Translations under genes and position numbers: made by a program
Part shown: piece after piece, positions 7,766 to 16,041 of the stretch
How positions within the stretch are numbered: position 1 is the stretch's first letter
Layout: each line of letters starts with the position of its first letter
Source of the DNA: Bacillota bacterium
Lineage (GTDB): Bacteria > Bacillota > Clostridia > Lachnospirales > Lachnospiraceae
Length of the DNA stretch: 30,217 nucleotides
NCBI GenBank assembly: GCA_023407575.1
Contig: JAEYLX010000055.1
Span: 1 to 30,217 of the forward strand
Direction: 5' to 3'
The notes under the pieces: model-generated
What the model was told of the DNA's origin: nothing
Seen by the model: only the letters and a program-made list of their open reading frames with translations
The model's database searches: none

Positions 7766-8922
7766 TGCAATATAATATAAAAATTCCATTTAACAAAACT
7801 TACCTCACTGGTGATGAGGAAAAGTATATTCACGAGGCCCTTCTTTCAGGACACGTCTGTGGTAACAATGAGTTCTGCAAGAAAATCCTTGCAATGATGA
7901 ACGAAAAATATGGTTACAATAGTGCATTCCTTGTACCTTCAGGTACAGCAGCTCTCGAGATGGGCGTTGTCCTTGCAGATCTTCAACCTGGTGATGAAGT
8001 TATTGTACCTTCATATACATTCTCTTCAACAGTAAACGCAATTGTTCTTTTTGGTGGTTTTCCAGTTTTCTGTGATGTTGATCCAAAGACAATGAATATC
8101 GACTATACAAAGATTGAAGCATTGATCACTCCAAAGACCAAGATGATTATGCCTATCGATTATGCAGGTGTTCCATGCGATATCGATGAGATTATGGAAA
8201 TTGCTAATCGTCACCACCTTATTGTATTTCAAGATTGTGCACAGTCTTATGGATCTTATTACAAGGATGTCCCATCAGGAAAGAAAGCTCACATTGCAGC
8301 CTTCTCTTTCCATGAAACAAAGAACTATAGTGCTGGTGAAGGAGGATTACTGATTAATAATGTTCCTGAATGGCATCAGCGTGCTACATTCCTTCAAGAA
8401 AAGGGTACCGACCGTTCTCTTGTTATCAATGGCCAGAAAAACAAGTATTCTTGGGTTGATAAGGGCTCAAGCTATCTGCTTTCAGATCTTCTTGCTGCTG
8501 TTCTTTATGCACAACTGCAGCATGAAGAAGAAATTAAGGTAAAACGTGCTAAGTTAACAGAAGCTTATATTGAATTGTTTAAGCCTTATGCAGAGAAGGG
8601 TATTATTTCGATATTCCAACCTAAGGAATATGTTCAACTTAATCATCATGCGTTTTGGGCAATCTTTCCAACGCTTGAGGAAAAAATTACTTTTATGAAT
8701 AAGTTGAAAGAGAAGGATATCTATGTATATATTGGTTATATGCCTTTGCATTCAGCTCCTTATGGTCAAAAATTAGGTTATAAGCCAGAAGATGTACCTT
8801 TGACAGAGGATCTTGGAAACCGTATAGCTCGTTTACCTTTTTATACTAGTCTAGCTGATGAAGGATTGGACTATGCTATTGATAATATGAAGAGAGTACT
8901 TGTTGATATGTATGGTTTTTAA
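7765..8922 (+). CDS. WecE/RffA-like NDP-4-keto-6-deoxyhexose 4-aminotransferase (DegT/DnrJ/EryC1 family)
   Basis: A 385-residue PLP enzyme that aligns end to end with WecE/RffA. It has IPFNKTYLTGDE at the N-terminus, VPSGTAALEM (57-66), PGDEVIVPSYTF (75-86), the PLP-contacting D157 in QDCAQ, and FHETKN (182-187) with K186 as the Schiff-base lysine. WLTG-type variation is absent and the EKGTDRS and GSSYLLSDL segments also match WecE. It should aminate C4. Between a 2,3-dehydratase and a 3-ketoreductase the expected product is an NDP-4-amino-2,4,6-trideoxyhexose, as SpnO, SpnN and SpnR would make together. The nucleotide carrier is not determined by sequence. Base composition is more balanced than in the neighbours. 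Confidence 0.88.
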   Translation: MQYNIKIPFNKTYLTGDEEKYIHEALLSGHVCGNNEFCKKILAMMNEKYGYNSAFLVPSGTAALEMGVVLADLQPGDEVIVPSYTFSSTVNAIVLFGGFPVFCDVDPKTMNIDYTKIEALITPKTKMIMPIDYAGVPCDIDEIMEIANRHHLIVFQDCAQSYGSYYKDVPSGKKAHIAAFSFHETKNYSAGEGGLLINNVPEWHQRATFLQEKGTDRSLVINGQKNKYSWVDKGSSYLLSDLLAAVLYAQLQHEEEIKVKRAKLTEAYIELFKPYAEKGIISIFQPKEYVQLNHHAFWAIFPTLEEKITFMNKLKEKDIYVYIGYMPLHSAPYGQKLGYKPEDVPLTEDLGNRIARLPFYTSLADEGLDYAIDNMKRVLVDMYGF

Positions 8923-8931
8923 TTATTACGA

Positions 8932-9969
8932 ATGATAAGAATTGGTATTATTTGTCCTTCAGAAATTGCTTTTCGCCGTTTTTTACCATCATTACGAAAG
9001 GCTAAAGGATTTAAGTATGTTGGTGTTGCAATTGCAACACCAGAAGAATGGTTTGGAGATCGATTACCTAGCGTAAATCAAAATGCAATCAATCAAGTGC
9101 AGATTTCTGAAAATGAAAAAGCACAGAAGTTTGTTGATGAATATGGGGGAAAGGTATTTGATGGCTATAGTACTCTAATTTGTTCAGATGAAATTGATGC
9201 TATATATTTACCATTGCCACCTGCTCTTCATTATAAATGGGCGAAGATGGCCCTTCTTAATGATAAACATGTATTAGTGGAGAAACCAACTACTACTTGT
9301 TTAGTTGATACTCAGGAACTCTTGAATATTGCAAAGATGCGTAAGCTTGCTCTCCATGAAGATTATATGTTTATTTATCATGATCAATTAAAGATGATCA
9401 ATGATGTAGTAAGAAGTGGTGAGATTGGTGAGGTACGACTTTATCGTATTACATTTGGCTTTCCCCGTCGAGACGCACAGGACTTCCGTTATATGAAGGC
9501 TTTGGGTGGTGGTGCTTTGCTCGACGCTGGAGGATACACAATGAAGTATTCCTCTTTCTTATTAGGAAGTAGTGGACGGCTAGTAACTGCAACGGCCAAC
9601 TATTTACCATCTTTTGAAGTAGATATGTATGGATCTGCTACAATGGTTAATGATGAAGGTATGGTTGCTCAATTAGCTTTCGGTATGGATAATGACTATA
9701 AGTGTGATCTTGAAATATGGGGCAGTCTGGGTACAATTACTTCGAATCGTATTTTGACGGCACCTGTAGGATTTGTACCTTCTTATACAATAAAAAAGAA
9801 TCAAAGTTATGAAAAAAGAGAACTTTTAGCTGATGATTCGTTTTATAAATCGATTATGCATTTCGAATTGTGTATTAAAGATGAGGTAAGTCGTATAGTT
9901 AATTATAAAGCAATTGAACAACAACAGAAACTAGTTGAAGATTATCGAGAATTAAGTAGAATGGTGTGA
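8932..9969 (+). CDS. Gfo/Idh/MocA oxidoreductase, probable NDP-hexose 3-ketoreductase
   Basis: A 345-residue NAD(P)-dependent oxidoreductase. The Rossmann start is IRIGIICPSEIAFRRFLPSL, a variant of the usual glycine-rich loop. The EKP motif lies at 117-119 with K118 as catalytic lysine, and GGGALLDAGGY ends at Y202, matching the Lys/Tyr pair of sugar 3-ketoreductases such as KijD10, TylCII and SpnN. It would reduce the C3 ketone created by the 2,3-dehydratase. The gene starts 9 nt after the aminotransferase stop and ends just before the cupin, so the four genes form one tight cassette. A general sugar oxidoreductase cannot be excluded, but context supports the 3-ketoreductase role. Confidence 0.78.
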   Translation: MIRIGIICPSEIAFRRFLPSLRKAKGFKYVGVAIATPEEWFGDRLPSVNQNAINQVQISENEKAQKFVDEYGGKVFDGYSTLICSDEIDAIYLPLPPALHYKWAKMALLNDKHVLVEKPTTTCLVDTQELLNIAKMRKLALHEDYMFIYHDQLKMINDVVRSGEIGEVRLYRITFGFPRRDAQDFRYMKALGGGALLDAGGYTMKYSSFLLGSSGRLVTATANYLPSFEVDMYGSATMVNDEGMVAQLAFGMDNDYKCDLEIWGSLGTITSNRILTAPVGFVPSYTIKKNQSYEKRELLADDSFYKSIMHFELCIKDEVSRIVNYKAIEQQQKLVEDYRELSRMV

Positions 9970-9971
9970 TA

Positions 9972-10385
9972 ATGAATACGAGTTTTTCAATCAAGGACTG
10001 CCGATTAATTGATATCCCAACATTTGCTGATGAACGTGGAGTGATAAGTGTTCTCGATAAGGAATTACCCTTTGAAGTGAAACGCATTTTTTGGTTACAT
10101 CATATTTATCCTAATAAGGATAGAGGTGCGCATGCGCTTTTATATGGTACAGAAATAATGATTGCGTTACATGGTTCATTTGTTGTCGATTTGGATGATA
10201 CAAATGAAAAAACTTCGATATTACTTAATGATCCGACTAAAGGTCTAATTATTATGCCTGGTATTTGGTTTCGCACTCATAGCTATGTTGATGAAGGAGT
10301 ATCCCTAGTTCTTGCAGATCAAGAATACCAAAGAGGTAGATATACATACGATTATAAAGAGTATCAATATTTCCGTAAAATTTAA
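9972..10385 (+). CDS. FdtA/QdtA-like cupin (WxcM-like sugar 3,4-ketoisomerase family), altered active site
   Basis: A small cupin of 137 residues. I chose ATG 9972 because it sits just after the upstream stop at 9969; an earlier GTG at 9966 overlaps that gene. FADERGVISVLDKELPFEVKRIF, the DRGAHALLYGTE strand and the conserved C-terminal LVLADQEYQRGRYTYDY place it in the family that isomerises dTDP-4-keto-6-deoxyglucose to the 3-keto sugar. FdtA and QdtA carry RGxHAH, in which both histidines are implicated in catalysis. Here it reads RGAHAL, so the second is leucine, and the later WHEM-type motif is WFRT. It may therefore be an epimerase, a divergent isomerase, or a non-catalytic partner of the deoxysugar enzymes beside it. 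Confidence 0.72.
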   Translation: MNTSFSIKDCRLIDIPTFADERGVISVLDKELPFEVKRIFWLHHIYPNKDRGAHALLYGTEIMIALHGSFVVDLDDTNEKTSILLNDPTKGLIIMPGIWFRTHSYVDEGVSLVLADQEYQRGRYTYDYKEYQYFRKI

Positions 10386-10412
10386 TTTTTATTAACTAAT
10401 AAAAAGAATACT

Positions 10413-11672
10413 ATGAAAAAAAAATTATTAATCTTTTCGGATTGTTTTACCTTTGGGGGTAGTGAGTATGTTGTTGTTAATATTCTTAAAAGTAAAAATA
10501 TCCAAGCATATTTTGATTTAATATTTGCTTATAGAGAACACCGAGAATATAACTTTTATGTAAACAGATTATTAAGTGAAGAACGGAATGTATCTCTAGT
10601 GCCAATTAAAATATGGAGTAATGCTACTTTTTTTCATAATATAAATAAAAAGATAAAGAACAAGTATTTACGTTACCTAATAAAATTACCTATGTGGTTA
10701 CTTTCTCAGATTGGGCCATATGAGTGGAATAATAATAGGTTATTTAGAAAGCTATTAAGAGAAATAAAACCAGATTTAATTCATGTAAATAATGGTGGAT
10801 ATCCTGCTTCTGAATCATGCTTATATTTAACAATTTGTGCAAAAAAAAATGGAATAAAAAATATTCTCCAAATAAATAATTGCGCTTTACCTATTAGCTT
10901 TAAAAGTAGAAGAGATAAAAAGGTAGAGAAAAGCACTGATGCATTTATTACAGCAACAGAATATGCTCGTAAAGAATTAGCTCAAAATAGGCATTTTGAC
11001 ATAAATAAGATAATCACATTATTTAATGCTGTAGATCTACCTCACCCCCAAAAGAAGCGTGATCTAGTTTGCAAGGAGTTAGGCATTAACCCTGATAATT
11101 TTATTATTACAGAGGTCGCATTATTAGAACAGAGGAAAGGGCAAATACCATTCCTGAAATCCTTGTTAGAACTTGAAAAAATTGATAAAGTTCTTTATGA
11201 TAAGACAATAATTTTATTAGTGGGAAATGGGGAAGATGAGAGTGCTATTAGAAATTTTATTTCCTTGCAAAAGTTAGAAAGTAAAGTTCTTCTTCTTGGG
11301 TATAGAATGGATTATATAGATATTGTTAATGCTTCAGATGTATTCGCTTTACCTTCATTATATAATGAAGATATGCCTTTATCAATATTATCTGCAATGG
11401 CACTATCAAAGCCGATATTATCATCAAATATTGCAGGGATACCGGAAGAAGTGAAGGATGGTATTAATGGGTATCTAGTAGATCCGTTAAGTACTTCGTT
11501 TGAGTATGATATTGCAATATGTATAATTCGAATTTTCAATAATTTGGAAACTTTTGGAAATGCATCATTTGTTCTATATTCTAATAATTTCAATCGAAAA
11601 ATTTATGAAACCCAATTATTGCATATATACAATTCAATAATACAATCTAATAATGACATATTTCAAAGTTGA
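10413..11672 (+). CDS. GT4-family glycosyltransferase (GT-B fold)
   Basis: A 419-residue retaining-type transferase. The N-terminal domain begins KLLIFSDCFTFGGSEYVV, with the acceptor-side glycine loop. The C-terminal donor domain has EVALLEQRKGQ, VGNGEDESAI, LLGYRMDYIDIVNASDVFALPS and YNEDMPLSILSAMALSKPI, ending GINGYLVDP. The usual E-x7-E pair is only partly kept: the first Glu is in NED, but the second position is Ser (SILSAMA), which is seen in some active members. It is AT-rich and sits 27 nt after the cupin. Its 3' end overlaps the GT2 gene by 20 nt. Donor and acceptor unknown. Confidence 0.85.
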   Translation: MKKKLLIFSDCFTFGGSEYVVVNILKSKNIQAYFDLIFAYREHREYNFYVNRLLSEERNVSLVPIKIWSNATFFHNINKKIKNKYLRYLIKLPMWLLSQIGPYEWNNNRLFRKLLREIKPDLIHVNNGGYPASESCLYLTICAKKNGIKNILQINNCALPISFKSRRDKKVEKSTDAFITATEYARKELAQNRHFDINKIITLFNAVDLPHPQKKRDLVCKELGINPDNFIITEVALLEQRKGQIPFLKSLLELEKIDKVLYDKTIILLVGNGEDESAIRNFISLQKLESKVLLLGYRMDYIDIVNASDVFALPSLYNEDMPLSILSAMALSKPILSSNIAGIPEEVKDGINGYLVDPLSTSFEYDIAICIIRIFNNLETFGNASFVLYSNNFNRKIYETQLLHIYNSIIQSNNDIFQS

Positions 11673-12456
11673 AGACACCCCTTTGGTAAGTGTAATTCTA
11701 ATTACTTATAATAGAGAGTGCTTCTTAAAGGAAACTATTGATTCTATACTCGCTCAGACGTATAGAAATTTTGAGCTAATTATTATTGATAATTTCTCTG
11801 ACTATGATTTTAATGCTTTGGTTAATTCTTACCATTCCAATAAGATAAGAGCATTTCAAAATCAAAATAATGGAATCATCGCAATCAATCGTAATTTTGG
11901 TATAGAAAGGGCAAGGGGGAATTATTTAGCTTTTTGTGATGATGATGATATCTGGTATCCAAATAAATTGGAGATTCAGGTGGAATATATACAGAGTCAC
12001 AATATTGATTTATATAGTTCTGCATTGATGCTATTTGGAGATGGAGTTGAAAGTGAAAAAAAATTTTTTCATAAATATACGAATCGATATCAAATTTATC
12101 AGCGAAATTTTATCACTCCATCTACCGTTTTAGTCAGAAATACGCTTGATGTGCGATTCGATGAAGCACCTGATTTTAATTGTTCTGAAGATTGGGCTTT
12201 ATGGACTAAACTTATAACTTTAGGATTCCGATTGTATCAATATCCAGAACCACTGATTAAGTATAGGGTCTTTGCTTCTAATCTTACTAAACAAAATAGA
12301 ATACAGCCAGATTTAAAGGCTATAAGAATATTAAAAAAATTAAAAAGAGAGTGTCCTAAAGAGTTTAAAAACAGATATTTTCTTACAGCTATTATTTATC
12401 ATCTATTGAAATGTGGTGTTAGAGAATTTTTTAAACTCATTATTAAAACAAAATGA
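11653..12456 (+). CDS. GT2-family glycosyltransferase (GT-A fold)
   Basis: A 267-residue transferase starting almost at the domain: TPLVSVILITYNRECFLKETIDSILAQTYRNFELIIID, then GIERARGNYLAFCDDDDIWYPNKLE. FCDDDD holds the metal-binding D-x-D type motif. CSEDWALWTKLITLGFRLYQYPEPLIKYR near the end is the usual ED acceptor-site helix. There is no membrane segment, so it is likely a peripheral enzyme of the inner leaflet. The start overlaps the previous gene by 20 nt and the stop overlaps rfbF in an ATGA arrangement (12453-12456), showing translational coupling. Specificity cannot be read from sequence. Confidence 0.88.
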   Translation: MTYFKVEDTPLVSVILITYNRECFLKETIDSILAQTYRNFELIIIDNFSDYDFNALVNSYHSNKIRAFQNQNNGIIAINRNFGIERARGNYLAFCDDDDIWYPNKLEIQVEYIQSHNIDLYSSALMLFGDGVESEKKFFHKYTNRYQIYQRNFITPSTVLVRNTLDVRFDEAPDFNCSEDWALWTKLITLGFRLYQYPEPLIKYRVFASNLTKQNRIQPDLKAIRILKKLKRECPKEFKNRYFLTAIIYHLLKCGVREFFKLIIKTK

Positions 12457-13265
12457 AAGTAGTTTTACTTGCTGGTGGCTTTGGTTCACGTATTAGTGAA
12501 GAAAGCCAATTTAAGCCCAAACCAATGATAGAAATTGGTGGTATGCCAATACTTTGGCATATTATGCAGGAGTATGCCTATTTTGGCCATACCGAGTTTA
12601 TTATTTGTGCTGGCTATAAACAAGAATATATAAAGGAGTGGTTTGCCAATTATTTCCTTCACAATTCAGATATAAGCTTTGATTTTCGCAATGGTAAGAA
12701 TGAGATGACAGTTCATAATTCTAATCTGGAGCCATGGAAGGTGACAGTAGTTGATACTGGCTATAATACGATGACAGGTGGTCGCATCAAGCGCATTCAA
12801 CAGTATGTGGGTAATGAACCTTTCTTCATGACTTATGGTGATGGTGTTTGTGATGTGGATATCAATGAGCTCCTTGAATTCCATAAGTCTCATGGGAAAA
12901 AAGCAACCCTTACTGCAGTGAAGATGAAGCAGGAGAAGGGTGTCCTCGATATCACAAAGGATATGGCTGTACGCTCGTTCCGTGAGAAGAATGCTTTGGA
13001 TGGTGCTCCTATTAATGCTGGATATATGGTGCTCGAGCCATCTGTATTTGATTATATTGATGGAGATTCACAACCATTCGAGCGTGAACCATTAGAGAAA
13101 TTGGCTAAAGAGGGCGAATTGATGTCCTATGTTCATGAAGGCTTCTGGCAGTGTATGGATAATGTGCGTGAGAAGGCTATGCTCGATAAGTTGCTAGCAG
13201 AAAACAAGGCTCCTTGGAAACGTTGGGATCGTCAGACACCTGAAATTCCTGATTACGCAAAATAA
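12453..13265 (+). CDS. rfbF: Glucose-1-phosphate cytidylyltransferase (RfbF)
   Basis: A 270-residue nucleotidyltransferase with MKVVLLAGGFGSRISEES at the start and KPKPMIEIGGMPILWHIM, both diagnostic for RfbF/DdhA. FMTYGDGVCDVDI gives the metal-binding aspartates and EGFWQCMDNVREK is the conserved C-terminal segment. It makes CDP-glucose from CTP and glucose-1-P. Its normal partner RfbG is not next door: about 2.8 kb of insertion sequences (13266-16060) separate them. Base composition is more even than in the preceding GT genes, like rfbG, which supports the two having travelled together. No RfbH (C3 dehydrase) is present, so the product is probably not a classic 3,6-dideoxyhexose. Confidence 0.93.
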   Translation: MKVVLLAGGFGSRISEESQFKPKPMIEIGGMPILWHIMQEYAYFGHTEFIICAGYKQEYIKEWFANYFLHNSDISFDFRNGKNEMTVHNSNLEPWKVTVVDTGYNTMTGGRIKRIQQYVGNEPFFMTYGDGVCDVDINELLEFHKSHGKKATLTAVKMKQEKGVLDITKDMAVRSFREKNALDGAPINAGYMVLEPSVFDYIDGDSQPFEREPLEKLAKEGELMSYVHEGFWQCMDNVREKAMLDKLLAENKAPWKRWDRQTPEIPDYAK

Positions 13266-13269
13266 AAGT

Positions 13270-13307
13270 TCCTATGTTTAAAATCGGAAGTGACGGATAA
13301 CATAGGA
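13270..13307 (+). repeat. 9-bp inverted repeat just after rfbF
   Basis: TCCTATGTT (13270-13278) is perfectly complementary to AACATAGGA (13299-13307) across a 20-nt loop. No T-run follows, so it is not an obvious terminator. It is more likely the structured left end of the IS110-type element or its noncoding RNA region. Confidence 0.5.
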
Positions 13308-13336
13308 TAGCACTGAAAAAGCTATACCATTATAGT

Positions 13337-13344
13337 TAACTTTG
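13337..13344 (+). promoter_or_regulatory. Candidate -7 box for the IS110-type transposase
   Basis: TAACTTTG is an exact match to TAnnTTTG, 41 nt ahead of the ATG at 13385. A convincing -33 box is not seen. If active it could also send transcripts toward rfbG. Confidence 0.4.
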
Positions 13345-13384
13345 TGTGTAACGAAAACAATATTAACTCATAACGATATAGCTT

Positions 13385-14381
13385 ATGAAACGTGTACAAA
13401 GTAACCTGAAACGATTCAGCCAAAGTCCCGTTCCGGACGTATTGCACAAGTATCTTGTCAGCAATTATTCGGGAGCCAATTACTTCTCTGTTTATGAAGC
13501 CGGCTTCTGCGGCATTTGGATACATGAGAAGCTGATGGATTTAGGAATAACCAACATTGTGGTCAATCCTGCTGATGTGCCGACCATGAGTAAGGAAAAA
13601 CTTCGTAAGACAGATGCCGTGGACTGTAACAAGCTCGCCCGTGAATTACGTTCCTGTTCGCTGGAAGGGATATACGTTCCCGGGGCAGATGTCCTCGAAA
13701 TACGCTCTTTGATAAGGATGAGAAACCTGATTGTAAAAGACAGCATTCGTGCCAAGAACCGTATCAAGTCTCTTCTTCGTTTTCATGGTGTAGAGATACC
13801 TGAAGAGTTTACCCGATGTTCGATAGGCTGTTGGTCAAAACGTTTCCTGACCTGGCTGCATTCTCTCGAACTCTCAACGGAATATGGCAAAAAAACTTTG
13901 GAACTGCACCTGGAACAGTTCGTGTGTTTGCGTAAAATGCTTCTTCAGGAGGCACGTGCCATCCGTGAGATATCACGTAAAAGCACCTTTTGAGAAGCCA
14001 ATACGTCTTCTGACTTCTGTTCCCGGAATAGGCGTTACTACAGCCGTCACCCTGATGGTTGAACTTGACGATATTGTCTGTTTCAGGAATGCAGACCATC
14101 TGGCTTCTTTCATCGGTCTGGTACCCATGTGCCATTCGAGCGGTGAAAGTAACGGCACAGGAGATATAACGGTACGCCGGCATTTCATGCTCCGCTCCCT
14201 TCTGGTGGAAGCTGCGTGGGTTACAATCCGTAAGGATCCAGCAATGACAGTAGCCTATACGGAATACCGTAAACGTATGAATCCCCAGAAGTCGATCATA
14301 AAGATTGCCAGACGGCTTGTAAACAGAATATATTATGTACTCAAACATGAAAAGGAATATATACCGTGTGTTGTCAAATGA
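13385..14381 (+). pseudogene. IS110-family transposase, N-terminally truncated and frameshifted
   Basis: The first part (13385-13993) has the DEDD-domain segments YEAGFCGIWIHEKL, NPADVPTMSKEKLRKTDAVD and ARELR. The second part (to 14381) has the C-terminal Transposase_20 domain: LLTSVPGIGVTTAVTLM, FASFIGLVP-like LASFIGLVP, and MNPQKSIIKIARRLVNR. They sit in different frames and join through the overlap near 13979-13982, where one extra A in a four-A run would explain the shift. The family's N-terminal start, with a G-D-x-H-K type motif holding the first catalytic Asp, is missing; an in-frame TAG lies just before the ATG. The copy should be inactive. Confidence 0.85.
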
Positions 14382-14387
14382 TACGGA

Positions 14388-14554
14388 ATCCTATAAGGTA
14401 AAACAGCTTTCTTTTGAGGGAAATGCTATCATATTTATGCGGCTTTGAAGTCCGCTCAAAAAAGTTTGTAACCCTCATTAATGGTTTGACTGATAAAGGA
14501 ACTTGCAGCCCCCTATGCGGTGTCTGCTGTGGAAAGTTTGTTTTACTATAGGAT
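14388..14554 (+). repeat. Imperfect inverted repeat enclosing a structured noncoding segment after the IS110 gene
   Basis: ATCCTATAAGGTAAAAC (14388-14404) is complementary, apart from two extra bases, to GTTTTACTATAGGAT (14540-14554). The enclosed 135 nt contain further short complementary pairs, including TGAGGG with CCCTCA and GCGG with CCGC around a small loop. No coding frame is apparent. Noncoding ends of IS110/IS1111 elements can encode bridge RNAs, and this segment is where an IS1111-type one would lie. That identification is speculative. Confidence 0.35.
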
Positions 14555-14599
14555 TTTGGCTTAGGTTTTCTTAGCCATATCAGACAGTATCAGTAATAC

Positions 14600-14624
14600 A
14601 AAAAGAGAGGCGTGTGACCGCCTC
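14600..14624 (-). terminator. Intrinsic terminator of the minus-strand small RNA
   Basis: On the minus strand GAGGCG (14624-14619), loop GTCACA and CGCCTC (14612-14607) form a perfect 6-bp GC-rich stem. It is followed by TCTTTTT down to 14600. There is no T-run on the other side, so it is directional. Confidence 0.65.
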
Positions 14625-14710
14625 CCCAAGTAGCATTACTGCGTACCGTCAGGATGCTTATTGCTGGTAGGTTGCTCCTCTGCAGAGCCTACTTCCTCTT
14701 AACATCCTGA
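14600..14710 (-). ncRNA. Candidate small noncoding RNA, minus strand
   Basis: On the minus strand a Bacteroidetes -7 box (14720-14713) is followed at once by an RNA-like unit. TCAGGATG (14710-14703) pairs with CATCCTGA (14656-14649), enclosing an inner stem GTAGG/CCTAC and a GCTC/GAGC helix. After a single-stranded region comes a GAGGCG/CGCCTC hairpin and a T-run ending near 14600. The unit is about 110 nt with no plausible open frame. It lies between two IS remnants. I do not recognise the family; 4.5S SRP RNA was considered and rejected. The start and end are estimates from the promoter box and terminator. Confidence 0.55.
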
Positions 14711-14712
14711 TA

Positions 14713-14720
14713 CAAAGATA
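14713..14720 (-). promoter_or_regulatory. -7 box for the minus-strand small RNA
   Basis: Read on the minus strand this is TATCTTTG, an exact TAnnTTTG match, with a strongly AT-rich upstream stretch. The structured RNA starts within a few bases. No clear -33 TTTG is seen. Confidence 0.5.
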
Positions 14721-14744
14721 TAAAAATAAAGTTAATTAATAATG

Positions 14745-14762
14745 AATTACTGAAGTTTCGCA
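14745..14762 (+). repeat. Left terminal inverted repeat of the IS4-type element
   Basis: AATTACTGAAGTTTCGCA aligns with the reverse complement of 16042-16060, AATTCACTAAACTTTCGCA, with one gap and two mismatches. Confidence 0.65.
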
Positions 14763-14887
14763 TGAAAGAAATCCCATGCATATATTAACGTGAATTTGGA
14801 ATAAAAAAGGCCTCGAAGTTTGTTTATTTCATTGAAAACGAATAGCAATTTATAATTGCTAAAGAATAAAGTTCAAACTTAGAAGCC

Positions 14888-16025
14888 GTGAACAAAAATA
14901 CAACAATTCTATCAGATCTGAGAGATTTCTTCTCAGAAAATGAAAACAATCGTGCAATCAACAGCATTATGAGAGTGATGGACCATATAAACATACGCCC
15001 CCAAGGCAGGTAAGCATACCGAACTGATCGGCCGTGTATGATCTCATGTTCAGCAACGAAGCATCCTTGACTTCAAGTGTCTTACACTTCTTCTCTCTGA
15101 TGGTACCAGCCAGTTGATGCTCGACTTCTCTCTTCATGGCGAGAAGGGAAAGAAGGAAGATAAAATCCAAGGTCTTACCCCTAAAGAGCGTAAGGTTCGC
15201 TTTAGTGAGAATCACACGGGGCAGGCTGTTGAGGAACGCATCAAGGAGTATGATATGAAGAAGACCGATAAGGCTATCGAGATGGTCAAATACGCTATCA
15301 AGTGTGGTGTCCGATTCGATTATCTACTGATTGACAGCTGGTTTACCAACGCTGCTTTTGTAAAGCGGATCACCTCTCGTCATATCAAATGCAATCCGGT
15401 TGGCATGATCAAGCTTGGCAAGACCAGATATCAAACTCCATATGGAGAACTAACCGCCAAGGAGATTATCAGGAAACTCCATAAACTGGGTCTCTGCAAG
15501 CATAATGCGACACTCAAATGTACCTATTGTACCATAGACGTAAAGTATGCTGTAACAACTGTAAGATTGTTCTTCTGCAAGCGAGGACGTAATGGTCAAT
15601 GGAATGGATTGCTCACTACAGATATGAAACTCAGCTTCCTTAAGGCCTACAAAGTTTATTCTATGCGTTGGGCTACCGAGTGTGCATATTGCGATTGCAA
15701 GACTCTTCTGAACCTTGGCAGATGCCAGTCGGTCCATTTCTCTGCACAGATTGCAAGTTTTACGCTGACCTTGATGCAATATAACATACTCTGCACAGTA
15801 AAGCGGTTTGAATCGTATGAAACCATCGGGGCACTCTTTGCTGATGCTACTGATGAATCTCTCGAGTTGTCTGTTACGGACAAGATATGGGAACTTATAC
15901 TGGATACCATCCTGGAAATAGCAGCACTCGTATCTGCTGATGCCAGTGAGTTGCTTAGAGCACTTGTTGATGATAATCCAAAGTTCCATAAACTGTATAG
16001 AATGTATAATTTAAACGTCGCTTAA
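14888..16025 (+). pseudogene. IS4-family transposase with several frameshifts
   Basis: From 15114 a long intact frame carries LMLDFSLHGEKGKK (likely first Asp), FDYLLIDSWFTNAAF (second Asp) and YSMRWATECAYCDCK, an exact fit to the IS4 Y-(2)-R-(3)-E-(6)-K signature. Upstream the N-terminal part continues in pieces: it opens at GTG 14888 (NKNTTILSDLRDFFSENEN), changes frame near the C-run at about 15000 (KAGKHTELIGRV), again at about 15037 (YDLMFSNEASLTSSVLHFF), and again at about 15110. The catalytic core is kept but the gene as a whole is broken in at least three places. The TTG/ATG at 15114-15119 is not the true start. Confidence 0.85.
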
Positions 16026-16041
16026 TGAATGAAAATTCACT

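Larger units (their letters stand above)
13266..14560 (+). mobile_element. Degraded IS110-family insertion sequence (boundaries approximate)
   Basis: A broken IS110-type recombinase gene (13385-14381) lies between rfbF and a block of noncoding DNA. The outer edges are guesses. TCCTATGTTTAAAATC at 13270 on the + strand resembles TCCTATAGTAAAACAA read on the - strand from 14553, as expected for subterminal repeats of the IS1111 subgroup. No target duplication is visible. Confidence 0.5.

Noticed and set aside
13975..13993. Programmed frameshift in the IS110 gene
   Set aside because: IS110-family recombinases are normally made from one frame, the N-terminus is also missing, and a simple extra A explains the shift.
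13809..14348. 179-codon minus-strand open frame
   Set aside because: It is antisense to the IS110 transposase domains, which are clearly recognisable on the + strand.
14600..14710. Minus-strand RNA as 4.5S SRP RNA
   Set aside because: It has two or three separate stems rather than one long hairpin and lacks the conserved GGAA-capped SRP core.
15450..15989. 179-codon minus-strand open frame
   Set aside because: It is antisense to the IS4 transposase region holding the Y-R-E-K signature.
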